NCBI RefSeq assembly: GCF_019578655.1
Contig: NC_063264.1
Coordinates: 23,769,688 to 23,833,687 of the forward strand
Length of the DNA stretch: 64,000 nt
Source of the DNA: Ricinus communis
Lineage: Eukaryota; Streptophyta; Magnoliopsida; Malpighiales; Euphorbiaceae
Reading direction: 5' to 3'
Below, piece by piece: positions 11,401-26,832 of this stretch. Below the pieces are notes generated by a model. The model was not told the origin of the DNA. It did not search any database and saw only the letters and a program-made list of their open reading frames with translations. The first letter of the stretch is position 1. Every line of letters begins with the position of its first letter. The position numbers were made by a program, and so were the translations under genes.

Positions 11401-14400
11401 TAGCCTTAGCAATAGCAGTTCTTTGTTTCTTTAAGAAAAGAAACAGATTTTCATAGAACACCTGACAAAGAATGCTCCTCACGGACTCTGATGTGGCAAC
11501 TGACTTGAAAAACAGTTGTCCCAAAGCTGTATTCCTGCATTATAGAATGATAATTTTAAATCTAAAGGTGAAAAAGATATAACTCTGCAACCAACAGAAA
11601 GTACCATCTTAGTTTTACCGCAGCAAACTCTGAAATGATCTGATAAAGGGTCTTCCAAACCATGGCTGCTTTTTAACATGAAGCATGCGCAAAGATATAT
11701 TTAACAGGACCATGCCTCTGCAGATCTGTGGCTCCATAACTGCTGCCCGGAGACCAACTAGTCCTACATGAAACCATTACAAAGAGGCAGATGTGAAAAT
11801 TTGGGAATGTTGATACTTAGGCAATGTAATGCTTATTTGACAGTAAACAACATCAAATTGAAAATAAATTTGATATTATTATGATGCATTAGCACACAGC
11901 AATTAGATAATTCCAGAGAATATTCCTACAGAACTCAGCCAAAACAGGCAATGCCTTGCAGCATACATCCTATAACAATTAATCCATGTCAAGTTGTCAA
12001 CGCTACCAAGGTCTTAAGGTAATACCATCCGAAAAAATCTTTTTTCTCCTCCTTGAAGTACCACTTCTACAATAGCTAAGAGATTCCTTTAAGAAAATTT
12101 CAAGAAAGTATCACTTTTCTAACAGCTAAGAACATCCTCCAAGAACCAGAATTTAAGACTATTTTCTTCTATATCAGCTTATTGAAGGAAAAATTCAAGA
12201 GGTGCAGTTTTAAATGTTTAAGATATTAACCATTAGCAGCTCATTTTCCTACTTGCCAAAAGGTAGAAATGATTGCATAGTATATTTTATGACTTAGGGA
12301 ACATCCAACATCCTGAATGTGGGGAGTCATTGCAACCTAAACTACATACTCTAACAGGTAGATTTAGTTTAGATTTCAACACCTATAATCATCTGTTTAT
12401 TTATTTATTTTTCAAATTCTCTCAACCCATTTAATATCTAGCAAAATTAAATAAAAGTTTTCAATAGCCAAAAAAGAAATATAAAGTAGTCCATTTTTCT
12501 TTCCAAGTATAGCTAGTATTATATCTTTAACATAAGTTTTAGATGTAAAGTTAAATATTTTCAACTGTATTCACAAATAGACTGTTTCTGTTGGCCAGAA
12601 ATGAAGACAAAAAACTTTTTCTACATGATAAGAGTGTTCTTTCTATATCTCATTTTCAAAATTTCATGGAGAAAAAAAAAAATGATTTGAAAATAAAATA
12701 AGAAGATCTATAATTGCAAGGATTTCTAGAGTTCAAGGTTGACACTAACATTTTCTAAAGTGTAAGTTCCAATTTTGTAACAACCCTCAATGTTGAGGGT
12801 GATGCTTTCCCTTATCCCTTCAACATTTCAATGTTTTTGCTTCCTTTTTTTTTAACTTCCATCTTTTGGCAAAATGTCAATAGGAAGTGAACATAATATA
12901 TTTGAAGTATGAAGTAGAGAAATGGAAGAAACTATAACAACAGCCAGCATATTGAAATACAAGGATATCTAACTCATATATTATTCAGGCAAATGAGAGC
13001 ATTCTATAGTTCATATTAGCTTATTCTAGACCACACACAACTCACAGAACTTTTTCAAAATACGAGTGCAAAGCTAAGTACAATTAATGCAGATATTATT
13101 GAAACAAAATAATCTAGTTGCCTGAAAACAGTTCAGATACATACTAATGTTTACAAGTTGTAGAAGGAAGGCAATTAAATTAAATAAAAAAACAAGTTTA
13201 ACCTGTTTGCCATTGAATAGTAGAATTAAGATAAGCTATGCATTAATCCATCTAAATCTAGAACATCAAGAAGATGGTACCTCCTATTGAATTGCATATA
13301 AAAAAGGCTTTGTCTTTAACGATGTCAATGCAAAAGTCATTTAGCTGGGTGCCCCATCTCTCAAATGTATAGAAGGAGTTATCTCCAAATTCACGAGGAT
13401 TAGGTTTTTCTGAGTATCCATAACCAATAAGATCAATTGAGTATACTCTATGCGATTTTGCAAGAACAGGAATATTTTTCCTCCAATGGTCACTGTAAAG
13501 AACAAGAAACTGAATTAAGAACACTGACCTAGACACATTAAGTACAGAAAACGAAATAAGATAAAAGAGATTCATAAAACTACCATCATTTTGTATATCA
13601 TGATACATGTCTAATGCCTTTTGGCTTTCAAAAGAACATTTTAGAAGAATGGATATAGAAAGAGACACTGATGAATAATTGCATTCCAAGATCCAAGAAT
13701 ACTGAAACAGTTGAGCATTTTGACATTTTGATGAACGAAAATTTGAACAGCTATTATTTTCATTTTCATCAATAAAAGGAGAAATGGTGAGCCTTCAGAT
13801 GGGAGTTGACTGCTGGCCAATATTAATGGTTACTCAAAGCTGTCTCAAGTCATTTTATTAGAGAGATAGCCAGGTGACACTAACTCATGGAGCATCTTAC
13901 TATGCACTATAATCAGATACCAACCCACTCCCCATTCCAGCTCTCCAGAGAATTAAACATGACATTCTCTTTCCACTCTTTAGGGTCACACATCAGATGA
14001 ATTGTATATAGAAGTTGTACATACACTGAATTGGATATAGTGATTCCTCAACAATTTTGCATCCAAAAATGGTAAAATAACAGCATAAGATCAATCCATT
14101 GTTTTAGTTGCAGAACTTCACATTTGTTTCAGTATAGTTCACTGCCAAAGTGAGACAACATAGAATCCTATAACAACACATGAAAGGATATTATATCTTT
14201 CAACTTTCAGTTGAAGATAAGCCATTTCCAGATTAGCAACCGCCCCAGATGAAAAAGAATTGGACATATGGGAAGGTGTCCAAGAACTTCAGAGTTCCCA
14301 TGTTGTGGGTTTTGGAAAGAATCAGAAAGTTCAGCCTTGCCCTTGCATTTCTAGAAGGCTGTTTCTATGTTTTAAAATCTATGACCTCGAAGTCACAATG

Positions 14401-15611
14401 AAAAGACCTCACTCACCCTTAAACTTTGAACAGGTTTGAAAAATATTTGTAAATGAAGCATGATAATTTAAAGCGATTAATAGATCTGATACCTATAGCA
14501 ATTAGTTGCCTGCTAAAAGAAGCAAAATGTCAGTGATGTAGACCTGTTTGCTCCAAAACCATGAACTAAAACTAGAGCAGGGCCACTGTTCCCAGAATAC
14601 TGATAGCGAATAGAATAACCTTTCCAGTTCCATGTACTGCAACAGAGAATATGAGCATTAAAATTAAAAAGAGGCAAAATCAGCATTATGAAACCGATAC
14701 CGTCACAACTTGTCTCGCATATTATCCATATAATGCATAACCAGAAGTATATTCTATTTATCTTTTGAACGTACTGCATTATCCAATTTAAAAGGATAGA
14801 GGCAGCAACTAAGAGCAATGTTTTCAACTACATTAGAATCAGTTTCAAACCAATTTAAGGATCTCTTTTGTTGAAGCATAGGAATGCACTAAAGAAGCAT
14901 ATTTGCAGCTTCAAGATCATGCTATAGTTCATCAAAGTATTTGCAAATGGCATTTCACTTCCACAGCATATTAAAAAAAAAAAAAAAAAAAGCAATCTCA
15001 GAGAAGTATTTTTAATCACTTTGTTTGCTACATAAATTACATGCATTCATTAAAGCTATGAGCCTTGAGTACCACAAGTTCTTTTAACCAAAATTCGCAA
15101 GTGTAGGTCCCATTATAGACTCCATAACAGTTGAACGCTGCAGTGTTTTTTCAGAGCTAATCAACATCAATAAACTCATACCCATTAAATTAAAACCGAA
15201 GACAAAACCATGACACTCGCTGAAAATCTCACAACATCCTCAGGGTAAAAAAAAAACAAAAGAATTCAAAGTTCTCATGAAAAGACAAATGGGTTTAGAC
15301 CATTATAATAGTAAAATTAAATACCTGCTTTGAACGTGAGGTTCTTTGGCTGTGTCATCTGATGAACTATTCTTTACACCGACTTGATTATTGTCAAATG
15401 AATTATCACTTGAAAAAGAATTTACGAAAAACCCATTCGATTTAAAGCTTGAAAGTTTTGGAATGCCAAGGGAAATTGCAAAGCCATGGACTTTATGAAC
15501 AGGGACTTGTGATGGTGGCATGATGCTCCTTGCTTTTCTCCTATGGGAAGAGAAAATAGAAGGGAATTCTGGGTTTGTTAAAGATGATGTACAAGTACCG
15601 GAACTTGCCAT
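8437..15611 (-). CDS. CLD1: Chlorophyll dephytylase 1-like alpha/beta hydrolase, chloroplast (8 exons)
   Basis: Complete gene. Exons on the minus strand: 15611-15325, 14636-14544, 13492-13281, 11763-11619, 11534-11462, 11122-10976, 10860-10735, 8526-8437. They join to 1173 nt, 390 aa, with consistent phase and AG/GT borders. Residues 1 to about 90 are Ser-rich and basic, as in a chloroplast transit peptide. The hydrolase fold begins near residue 98 ('TWNWKGYSIRYQY'); the oxyanion segment is HGFGAN at 121-126. The catalytic triad is inferred as Ser195 in ICNSIGG, Asp330 in WGDKDPW and His358 in VGHCPQ. The sequence follows Arabidopsis At5g38520 (CLD1) closely from memory. CLD1 removes phytol from chlorophyll in thylakoids during chlorophyll recycling under heat or turnover. 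The best alternative is a related plastid alpha/beta hydrolase such as a pheophytinase paralogue, but the 'DLIGYGYSEKPNPREFG' segment favours CLD1. Intron 7 (8527-10734) and intron 3 (11764-13280) are long and contain nothing I recognise. Confidence 0.88.
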
Positions 15612-16429
15612 ATCTTAATGAGGAAGAAGCTTTACTTTAATGGACTGTTATATAATTAAGAGACAGAGAGAAGACAGTTTTTCATGTTGTATGCAAGTTT
15701 TATTGATTATTGAAGCTTAGTTAAAACCGAGCCGATAGTCCATTGTCGTTGTTCAGTGGATGCAAATACACCATGTCACCATTTTTACCAGTTCAATTCC
15801 AACCGCAAATAAATAAATAAATGTTTGCCTTTGATTTGGGAGTATAATAAACCTGATAAATGCCTAAATGAATTATTATGAGAATCAAAAAATGCCAAAA
15901 ATATAAACTCCAATGTAATTAACGACTTATTTGGTATAAATATTTTATTTTCCGAAAACATATTTTCTCTCAACTTGAATTTCTTAGAAAGTTATTTCCA
16001 CGAATTAAAAATTAAAAGTGTTTAGTATATAATTTAAGAGTTTTTTTACAGTACACTTATGGTATTAAATTATCTATAAATGATTTTTTTTCTTTTTATT
16101 GTAAGTCACTTCTAGATAAATTTTACATATTCTTTAGGTAAAACGGATGAAAATAGGTTCCTAAATTATTAAACATATGACAAATTAAAATAAAATAAAA
16201 TATTATAAAATATGGTAGTTTTTAAAATAATTTATTTTACTGTAGCATATTTTTTTATTTCGTTATTACAATGTCAGGTTTTTTTTTATATATTTCTCTT
16301 TTACGGTCTTTAGTTTCTTTTCCCATTTCTTTATTCTAAAGTCCATTTTCTCTATCTTTGTAAACTTTTTTTCCTTTTTTTTCTTTATTTTCAATGAAAA
16401 TTTCAGAATGAGGTGGCAGTTGAGTATGG
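15612..16429. other. CLD1 upstream region
   Basis: Minus-strand 5' leader and promoter of CLD1, then AT-rich intergenic DNA with poly(T) tracts. No gene seen. Confidence 0.4.
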
Positions 16430-16882
16430 TATATGATAGGTTACTTCAGGATCGTGTGTACACCAGTATTAATAAAAAACAGGTAGTAAAAAATTATTTT
16501 TGGAATTTGTCCTGGTTGAGTACAACTCTCTAGGCTGTGAAAATTTGACTGCTAGAAGAAAAGTCTCTAGTTGAGCGTTCCTCTCTAGGCGCTAGCTTTA
16601 TTGGAAATCAAGTGACCAGGCTAGATTTAAGAACTTTGGTTGAGCTTCGCTATCTGGGCGCCAGTCCTATTGGAGTAAGAGAGTCGAGAGACTACTAATA
16701 TTGAGATTAGGATTCTGCTGAGATACTTGTTCCATAAACGTCTAAATTGGGCTGTTTTAATAGTATATATATGTATGTATATTTAAATTATCGATTAATT
16801 AGGCTTATTACAGGTTTTGGTGGCTTTAACCCTGCCCATTCCCTAATGCCAGTCACGGGCCCACAGATCGGGTCATATGACA
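16430..16882 (+). mobile_element. Diverged LTR fragment related to the solo LTR at 37821-40755
   Basis: This segment follows the 3' part of the 2.9-kb solo LTR in the same order: 'ggttac..cag', three copies of a 'gagc...ctctctgggcgcc'-type module, 'attaagagagtc', then 'cccattccctaatgcc' and a 3' end 'gggtcatatgaca' (the other copy ends 'gggtcgtgaca'). The 5' two-thirds of the LTR is missing and about 300 bp between the modules and the end are deleted. It is an old, 5'-truncated gypsy LTR. No matching target duplication was found. Confidence 0.62.
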
Positions 16883-17988
16883 TTAAACACGTTAGATTAA
16901 CCTCATATGAAAAATGTGTTCTATTAGTTTTAGTATATTATTCATTGTACATCAAAATTCTTTTATTAATTTATTTAAATAAAATAAAAAATATATTTTA
17001 CAAAGGACTAAAAAAAACTATTGTATTTTTTAGCTTTTCTGTCATCAAACACTTATTTTTATACTTACGTACAATATTCACACCAGTTTTCATAAAAAGA
17101 AAACGTTTAACAGACGATAAAAATAACGAGTTTTGTTTAAGAACTAAAACTTAATATTGCACTCCTTTTCTCATTTTATATTGTTTATTTATTTTATATT
17201 TTAAATATATTATTATTTTATTTAAACTTGCGCGTTTTTCAGATGGCATAAAATACAGGCGTATAAAATTCGTAATTGAAGAGATTAAAAATAACAATTC
17301 ATAAAATTGAGAGATTCTATTGAATTAAAGTTGAGTTCGGAAGACCAATTATAAAAACGTAATAAATTAGAGGAAATATTTATATATTTAGTCAATAATA
17401 AATTAATTATATTTTAGAAGAAAGCTAACATTTTACGAAATGTCTTTCTTTTTCAATATTTCATATTCCAATGTATATTGTAAAAGTCTGACTATTACAT
17501 AGCTAAATTGATAGATTAGAGTTTTTTTTTTTTTTTAATGAGTGATCAATTACTGGTATGAAAGTTGGGTGATAAAAAAAATTATGCAAATCAAATTGAA
17601 TATAACCTCTAACCATAATTTGTGAACCATAGATTACATTAAAATTAAATTGGGCCTAATCAATGAAAAAATAAAGTATATGAAAAAATAAAGTTCAGAA
17701 GATTAGTACTTGAGAAACATTTGTCATTTCTCATCAAAGACCCATTCAGTTTTGTGTCTTATTAGGTGGTTCAAACAAGTGCAGAAGATTAGTACTTGAA
17801 CAAAAGATGACTAAAATGTTAATTAATTACTGCCTCCATAGGGAATTCTTCAAATATTTTGATCATTTTATCTCCATCATTTTTGTTTCTGATGCAAGTG
17901 GTTTATTTTGTTATCTTTCTTTTTTTTTTTTCAGAGATTTTGTGTTGTGGGATGTGACTTTAAGAGCTCAGTGGAATGTGTTATTTTA
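16883..17988. other. AT-rich intergenic region
   Basis: No gene recognised. Open frames here (16747-17154, 17807-17989) are low-complexity. 17980-17988 is the left copy of the target duplication of the MITE that follows. Confidence 0.4.
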
Positions 17989-18517
17989 GGCCTAATGATA
18001 TTAAAATTCAAATATTTGTTTCTTTTTTTTTTTAAATTTGAATCATTTTTTAAATTTTTATTTAAGTGACCCGATTTAGCTAATTGATTGTAATTATAGT
18101 CAAATTAAAATTTCGGTGAAAATTAAATACTACCATCTTAACCTAGATACTAATTTTTTTTTTACTTTACCAATATCGTTTGTCTTTTAAAAAAGGGTAT
18201 AAAATTATGAAAAAAGTGAGGAAGAAATAATTTTACTCTTCATTCTTCTTCTTTATTCATAATTTTCACTTATCATTTACTTTTTTGTTTATCTATAACT
18301 TGATTTTGGTAATTCATTTGTAATGTGTAAATATATGTGTAAGTTGCTGATAATAAATAATCATACGTCATTTATCACGTAATCCTATTTGGACCGAAAT
18401 TTTAATTTGGCTATAATTGCAATCAATTAGTTAAATCAAACTATTTAAATAAAAAATAAAAGGATAGGCTAAATTTGCAATTAAACGTAAATGTCTGAAT
18501 TTTTAGTGATATTAGGC
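17989..18517. mobile_element. Mutator-like MITE with long terminal inverted repeats
   Basis: A 529-bp non-coding element. Its ends are inverted repeats ('ggcctaatgatatt' at the left; the complement of the right end begins 'gcctaatatcac'). The similarity continues inward for over 100 bp, including 'ctaattgattg' plus 'aattatag' on the left (about 18080) and their complement on the right (about 18410-18440). The flanks are 9-bp near-duplicates, gttatttta (17980-17988) and attatttta (18518-18526), and 9 bp is the Mutator-superfamily target-site length. No transposase is encoded. Confidence 0.66.
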
Positions 18518-18526
18518 ATTATTTTA

Positions 18527-20729
18527 AATTAGACCTTGAAATTTGAAGGACAATTTCAATTAAAAGAACTGGTTTAAAGCTTAATTTATATTGCAAGAGG
18601 AGAAAGTCTCTTTGCAATGGACATCCTTGAAATTCTGATTGTAGGCATTTTATTGTATGGCAATTGCCGATTGGCAACTGAAACTAGCTCTTAGCTTTAT
18701 TGTACTATAATGACAGTGAATATGTTAGTTGTAAAGACTAAACTAAAAGTTCTTCATTGCTCAGATTGCCCTAAGAAAGGGATTGCAGGGAGAGATTATA
18801 TCCAAATATTCATGAGAACATATAAAATTCAAAGGTATTTTGGTTGATTTGTTCTTCAGAACCGCATGGTCTCAGAAATGGAGTGGACTAGTTATGCAAA
18901 AACATTGTTGTCTTACAGGGCAACTCAAACTACAATACTTGGTTTTGGTTATACTTACAAGTGTATCATCTTGCTAACAAGAACAATCACTTCAAAGTTT
19001 TGATGATGGACAAGAAAAGGATCTTCCTCATCAATTATTATCTTTTTCATTGAAATTAGAAGGGAAAAAACCCACTACTTAGGAACTATTCTATCCATGG
19101 TCAACAGGCCAATCCCCAATTACACCCTTTTATTACACAAATATATATCATAATTACACCATTTTACTATAGTAAGAAATAATTAAATATATCCTAACCT
19201 AAGCAGTAGATAGAAAGAATCCCTTTAAAGAACCTCAAAAATACATCGCCAAAGGAAGTAGACAAGCATTACATTAAAATTAGAAACATAAAACTGGAAA
19301 ATAGATCTGTTTTTACCAAATGGACATGAAGAGCTGCATACAACAATTAATAACACCAAGTTTCCTCTGCAATAGAAACCACGGAAAGCTGTAGAAATTA
19401 TTCAATTTGGAGAAATAATTTTGGAAATATAATAATTTTGCCATAATTTGACCTGTTATCGAAATTTGATATTAGAAATTCCCAAGTTTGATATTAGAAA
19501 TATGAGAAATCTTGTACCAGTCAGAGCCACTCCCCTTGGCACAACTTTCCTCAAGATGGCGACACTCGAACAGTCCTTAGATTTGTTAATTTGGAGAGGC
19601 GTTGCATTGTTGCTGCTGCTGTTGGTAGATTCTTCAGATTCCCACAACATTCAATGTGAAGGGATTGAGGAGAAGAAAGGTTGCCCAATTACTCTGGCAA
19701 TGCTTCCAATCCATATTCTTAGGTCATTTGAAATACTAACCTTAAAGGTGCAGGATTAAAGATACTTTAGAGAAATTCCTTCTAAGAAATGGACACGCCC
19801 CCTTAGATAATATGTTAATTTGTATTAAGGCGATTATTTGTTTAGCCCCCTCCGATTTATTTTTAATTTTCCTTAGTCTCGTTTTGGTTTCTATTCTCCT
19901 CGTCTTCTTCTATGTATATTTATTTTATACTTAAGAATTCACCTCACATGTAATAAAGGATAAAACCAAAGTTAGTAATTGTTGTGATCACTCCAGATAC
20001 TTGTATAAAAATGAGTTAAGCTTACCAAAGTAAGGTCACGCGCTTCACTATGCATTTATCTCAAATACTAAGGATAAAATGAACCCGTCACTCATAATAG
20101 GGCTAATACAAACTGCAAAACTCGTGGATATTTTAGTGTAAGAAGATAAGAACCTAAGACACCAAAAGTAGCTTTCGGCTAGGACTAGTAAAAGCACCAA
20201 TGTGCTTCCCTCTCTAGGAAATAGCCAAGGTACTTAAGTGCCTCCCCTCCTCCCCTTTAGATGAGTCTCTTATTTACTTATTTCATATGCTATGTAAGAT
20301 AAAAAAAAAAAGGGGTCATAAATAAATGAATATAGGGCAATAACCGATTAAGATAATATTATTAGGATAAGCAAATGCTTATTTACTCTAGTGGAGGCTA
20401 AGCATCACTGCCTAGATGGATAGAAATGCTTTCATAAAAATCTTATCTATTTATACCTAACTTTCCGAACCTAGAATCTCAGATTTTAGGTAGGAAAAAA
20501 TTAAGTTTTCTACAAGAGATACAAAACTATCGTCCTCACTCCTAAACAAGTCACGATCTCATCGAGTGGCAATTCCTTCTCTGACTGGTCTTAAGGCCCT
20601 TCATAATTCCTTAGGGCCCTTGACTAAATGATTTATTTTGAACCGAGCCTAGTATGAAGAACGATACCTTGACACAGTGACAAGGTTGCACATCACTTGG
20701 GATAGGTCCCTAAAAGCTGCGCTTACAGG
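18527..20729. other. Intergenic region, no recognised gene
   Basis: Contains an open frame at 19448-19759 (103 aa, plus) with an antisense partner at 19456-19650. Neither shows a domain I know and both look like chance frames. The stretch 20000-20700 has a somewhat higher GC content and might be old transposon sequence leading into the RT fragment at 20730, but no motif supports this. Confidence 0.35.
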
Positions 20730-20955
20730 TTCACTTCTTACTTAAATCAGCTTGGTTTTACTGATTGCAAATCTGATTTCTCAATGTTTGTTTATAGTGC
20801 TTCAAAGGGCATGGCACTTTTACTTTTATATATAGATGATATATTTATCATAACTTCTACTTCACCACTCTTGTCTAGCCTTACTGCTAATTTAAAGCAT
20901 GAGTTTTTAATGATTGATTTGAAATTATTGCATTATTTTATTTAGGTGCATATTT
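20730..20955 (+). pseudogene. Ty1/copia reverse transcriptase fragment
   Basis: About 75 codons in one frame read like the middle of a copia RT: 'SYLNQLGFTDCKSDFSMFVY', then the catalytic motif LLLYIDDIFI and 'FLMIDLKLLHYF', after which a stop interrupts the usual 'LGI' continuation. Nothing of gag, integrase or LTRs is seen nearby, so this is an isolated relic. It lies 0.8 kb upstream of COP10 on the same strand. Confidence 0.72.
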
Positions 20956-21762
20956 TTGGATGATTCACCTATCTCTTAAAAATGTAAGATGCAAAATTGA
21001 ATATCCAAATAATCCTCAAAGGCTAAATATAATTAAATTTATCGACTAAATTAATTCCTTTAAGAATTGTAAAAAAATTAAAAATAAAAATAATTGTTTT
21101 AAAGTTTCTATCAGGTCAGTCAGACTGATGTTTAACTAATCCCATTAGTTAAGTCAATAACCAGACTCTTGACTAGTTTAGTTTTTAAAATAATGGCATT
21201 TAATTGAGGGGCTAAAATAGGCATTTGGGCTTTTACCTAATAATTGAGTGCTAAAAATAGGTGTCATAGTGACATGAAGTCTCTCCACTAAATATAATGG
21301 GCCAAACTTCCGTAAGTACTTACAAGAAAATTCTTCATTTTCTCTGCCCACTATTCTTTCTTGATGATCAGGTGGCTTAAAGAAACTATCTAAGGTAATC
21401 CATTTCTTTAGTAACACCATTTTATTGCAAGATTGCAATGATAAATTCTATCATTTAGCTTGCATTATAGTTGGAACTGTATTGCTCTCTAACAGTTTGT
21501 GAAATTGCCTATAAGAACCAAAGACAAACTTTACTTTTATTCTGTAATATTCCCCCTTTTTTTTTCTTTTACTTGTATGAATCAATACCCAACAATTCCC
21601 ACCCACTTTCCCTTACTAAGAGTCATTTTCATCTTTTTAAACTATAATTTCCAGAGGTTTCATTGTTTCTGTTTAATTCCCAATCTGCAATTGTTTTTTT
21701 ATAATACAATAATCTTTAGATTTCTGCATGTTTGAAGTGTCAAACTTTGCACATTGGTGGAG
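20956..21762 (+). promoter_or_regulatory. COP10 upstream region (promoter and 5' leader)
   Basis: AT-rich DNA between the RT fragment and the COP10 start codon, with pyrimidine-rich stretches at 21550-21620 close to the start. No specific promoter element could be fixed by eye. Confidence 0.35.
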
Positions 21763-24521
<2,759 letters not shown>

Positions 24522-24674
24522 ATTTAGCAGATTCTTTTACGAGGGCATTTTGTAAAGGCCTTGGTATGGTGGCATGTTGAACTGAACATATGGTAATGGC
24601 CAAATAGGTATGACTATTTGTACATGACATGCACTTTGAGTTGAAACTTGAAAGTAGTTTCGTAAAGTATATTT

Positions 24675-24915
24675 TTAAGCCCTTGAATTTTTCAATTTTA
24701 TTTTATTGAACTCTTTAATTTTTATTTTAGTTCATTAAACTCTTGTACTTTCATTTTTGCTTTTATTAAGGATTCAATAGTCTTTAATGAAAGAAAAATA
24801 AAAATATAAAGGGTTTAATAGAATGTCGATAAAAAATAAAAATATAAAGATTTAATAGAATAAAATAAAAATTTAAAAGTTTAATAGAATAAAACCAAAG
24901 AGTTTAAGGACTTAA
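24675..24915. mobile_element. Fold-back MITE downstream of COP10
   Basis: A 241-bp AT-rich element whose ends read 'ttaagcccttgaa' and, on the other strand, 'ttaagtccttaaac'. The inner sequence is an imperfect inverted repeat built from 'ttattttattgaac' and 'tttaatagaataaaa' phrases. It lies about 150 bp after the COP10 stop codon and may be inside its 3' transcribed region. The superfamily is unclear and no target duplication was certain. Confidence 0.5.
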
Positions 24916-26832
24916 TAATGGGTTTTTGCCTAATAGTTTTTAAGGAATAAGGTTCAAATAGGCTCCTGAACTTTTCGGTCGGGACTAAATAAACTCTTTT
25001 AATCTTTTTGGGTTATTTTAACTCAAAATTTAGCATTTTTTGAATCAATTTAGCTCTTTTTTGGGCACGTGTATATTTCTAGAGTTAGTGTGTGGATAGG
25101 CCATTTTTTTTTTAATTTTTTAAACTACTAAATAAAAAGTCAAACAAAATTAATAGTTGATTACATTTTTCTTTTCTTAATTAATACGAAAATAGCCAAC
25201 ACTAACAAAAATCAACGTTAATAACAACCATTAATTACATCACTGCCACTTATACCATCGCCTGTAAAAGCAACATCGGTAACAACAACCCGCGACAACA
25301 ACAAAGTAAACCATCACCATTAACAACAACAATCAAAATAATTGAGACATTACGCCTTACTTGCATTAGTAATGGAACCAAAACAATTGAGACATTTTAT
25401 TGAACGTCTTACTTGCATTAATAATGATAGCGCACAAATCCATTCTCTCTCACACAAACAAACCCAATCATTCTCCTTAATCATTAATTAAAAAATTAAT
25501 TTTTTATATCATTTTTCAAATCCATCGCCGCCGCTGCCGCCTACAGCCACCACTAACCCATTGCCACACAACCACCTTCAATAACAAATTCACTACCACT
25601 ACTAGCGATAAACCTACGCCACTACTATTAACAAACCCATCACCTCAGCTCTCCATCAACGCCATCACCATCAACAATGTCTAGCCATAACAACAATATC
25701 AACAACAACCTAGAACCACCACCACCACCGTAAACAACAACTTAACACCACCACTTAATAGCAGTAAAGAAGAAAGAAGAAATAGAAGAAAGAAAAAAAC
25801 AAAACATTGTCTACAATACCTTGCTTTTTGTTTAACATGCGGTGGAGAGGCATTGGGTTAGCAATGGATTAGCTTGGTGGTGGTGGTGAATTGGATCAAT
25901 CTGTAGTGGTATAAGGGACTGGAGAAGTTGGTATTGCTCAATCGCTGGTGGTGGAGGAGGTAGATATATGGTGGAGGAGGTGGAATTTATTTTAGATTTA
26001 GTTAAGAGAAAAATAAGAGTTTTTCTTTTATTAAATAAAAAAGAGTATAAATTATATATTTTTATTTATTTTTTTAATTTTTTAATATTGTGTGCAATAC
26101 ACGTGCAGAAAGAAGATTTATTTGAACTGAATTTACTATCTATTGGATTTAAATGCCCCCAAATTGTTAATATGTTACGACTTTCAAGCCAAGTAAGGTG
26201 GCTAAATATTGTCACTTGATGTTTTTCTTTTCTTAATTTGATGAACATTTTCTGTATTAGGCTAGATTTTTCCTTTTCCTTTTTCTTTCTTCTCTTTTAA
26301 TTATTTATTATTGATGTTCACTTGTACCATTAGATTAATTTACATAATTTTAATATACTTGCTTAAGATATAAAAAAAATAACTGGTTTGCACGAGTTAA
26401 AAAAGTCTTTTCTCAACCGTACATTTATCTTTATCACATATAATGATTCATTTATTTTTATAATGGCAGAATTAATTATTATGCTATTGAGTTTTTCGGT
26501 TGTATATTATTGAGTTTCTTAATTTTTATTTTATTCTATTGAACCATTGTACTTTTAGTTTTTCTTTAGATTAAGAGTTTTTTATACATGATTTATGAGA
26601 TTTTTTATTTGTTCTATTAGGATTTATATATTTTTATTTTTACTTTTGTTAAGGATTATAATGATTGGATGAACCAAGATAAAAGAAAAAACTAAAGGAT
26701 CAATAAAAATAAAATTAACATACCTAATTGAACTAAAATTGAGTTTATTCATTACAAAAAAAATGGACAAGTTGGTCAATTATGCATTTTGCTGATAATA
26801 AAATAGAATACAGTTTAATATATTATAGGGAC
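24916..26832. other. Repeat-derived intergenic region with CCA/CAA-rich tract
   Basis: 24945-25050 has the wording of a plant transposon terminus ('ggctcctgaacttttcggtc'). 25200-25800 is dominated by imperfect CAA/CCA/CCG triplets and includes GGTGGTGG-rich sequence at 25865-25980. 26500-26760 is another imperfect AT-rich fold-back similar in wording to the MITE at 24675. No gene is recognised. Frames across the triplet-rich part are low-complexity. Confidence 0.4.

Noticed and set aside
10657..15046. Separate small minus-strand genes in the CLD1 region
   Set aside because: Each piece joins by splice sites and phase into the one 390-aa hydrolase; the extra codons are intron read-through.
19448..19759. 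103-aa frame with a Leu-rich segment
   Set aside because: The Leu run comes from a CTG repeat, both strands are open, and no intron, domain or homologue is recognisable.
25200..25800. CAA/CCA/CCG-rich tract that could encode poly-Asn/Thr/Pro
   Set aside because: No start codon or long open frame fits, and the triplet pattern is imperfect in all frames; it is treated as a simple-sequence repeat.
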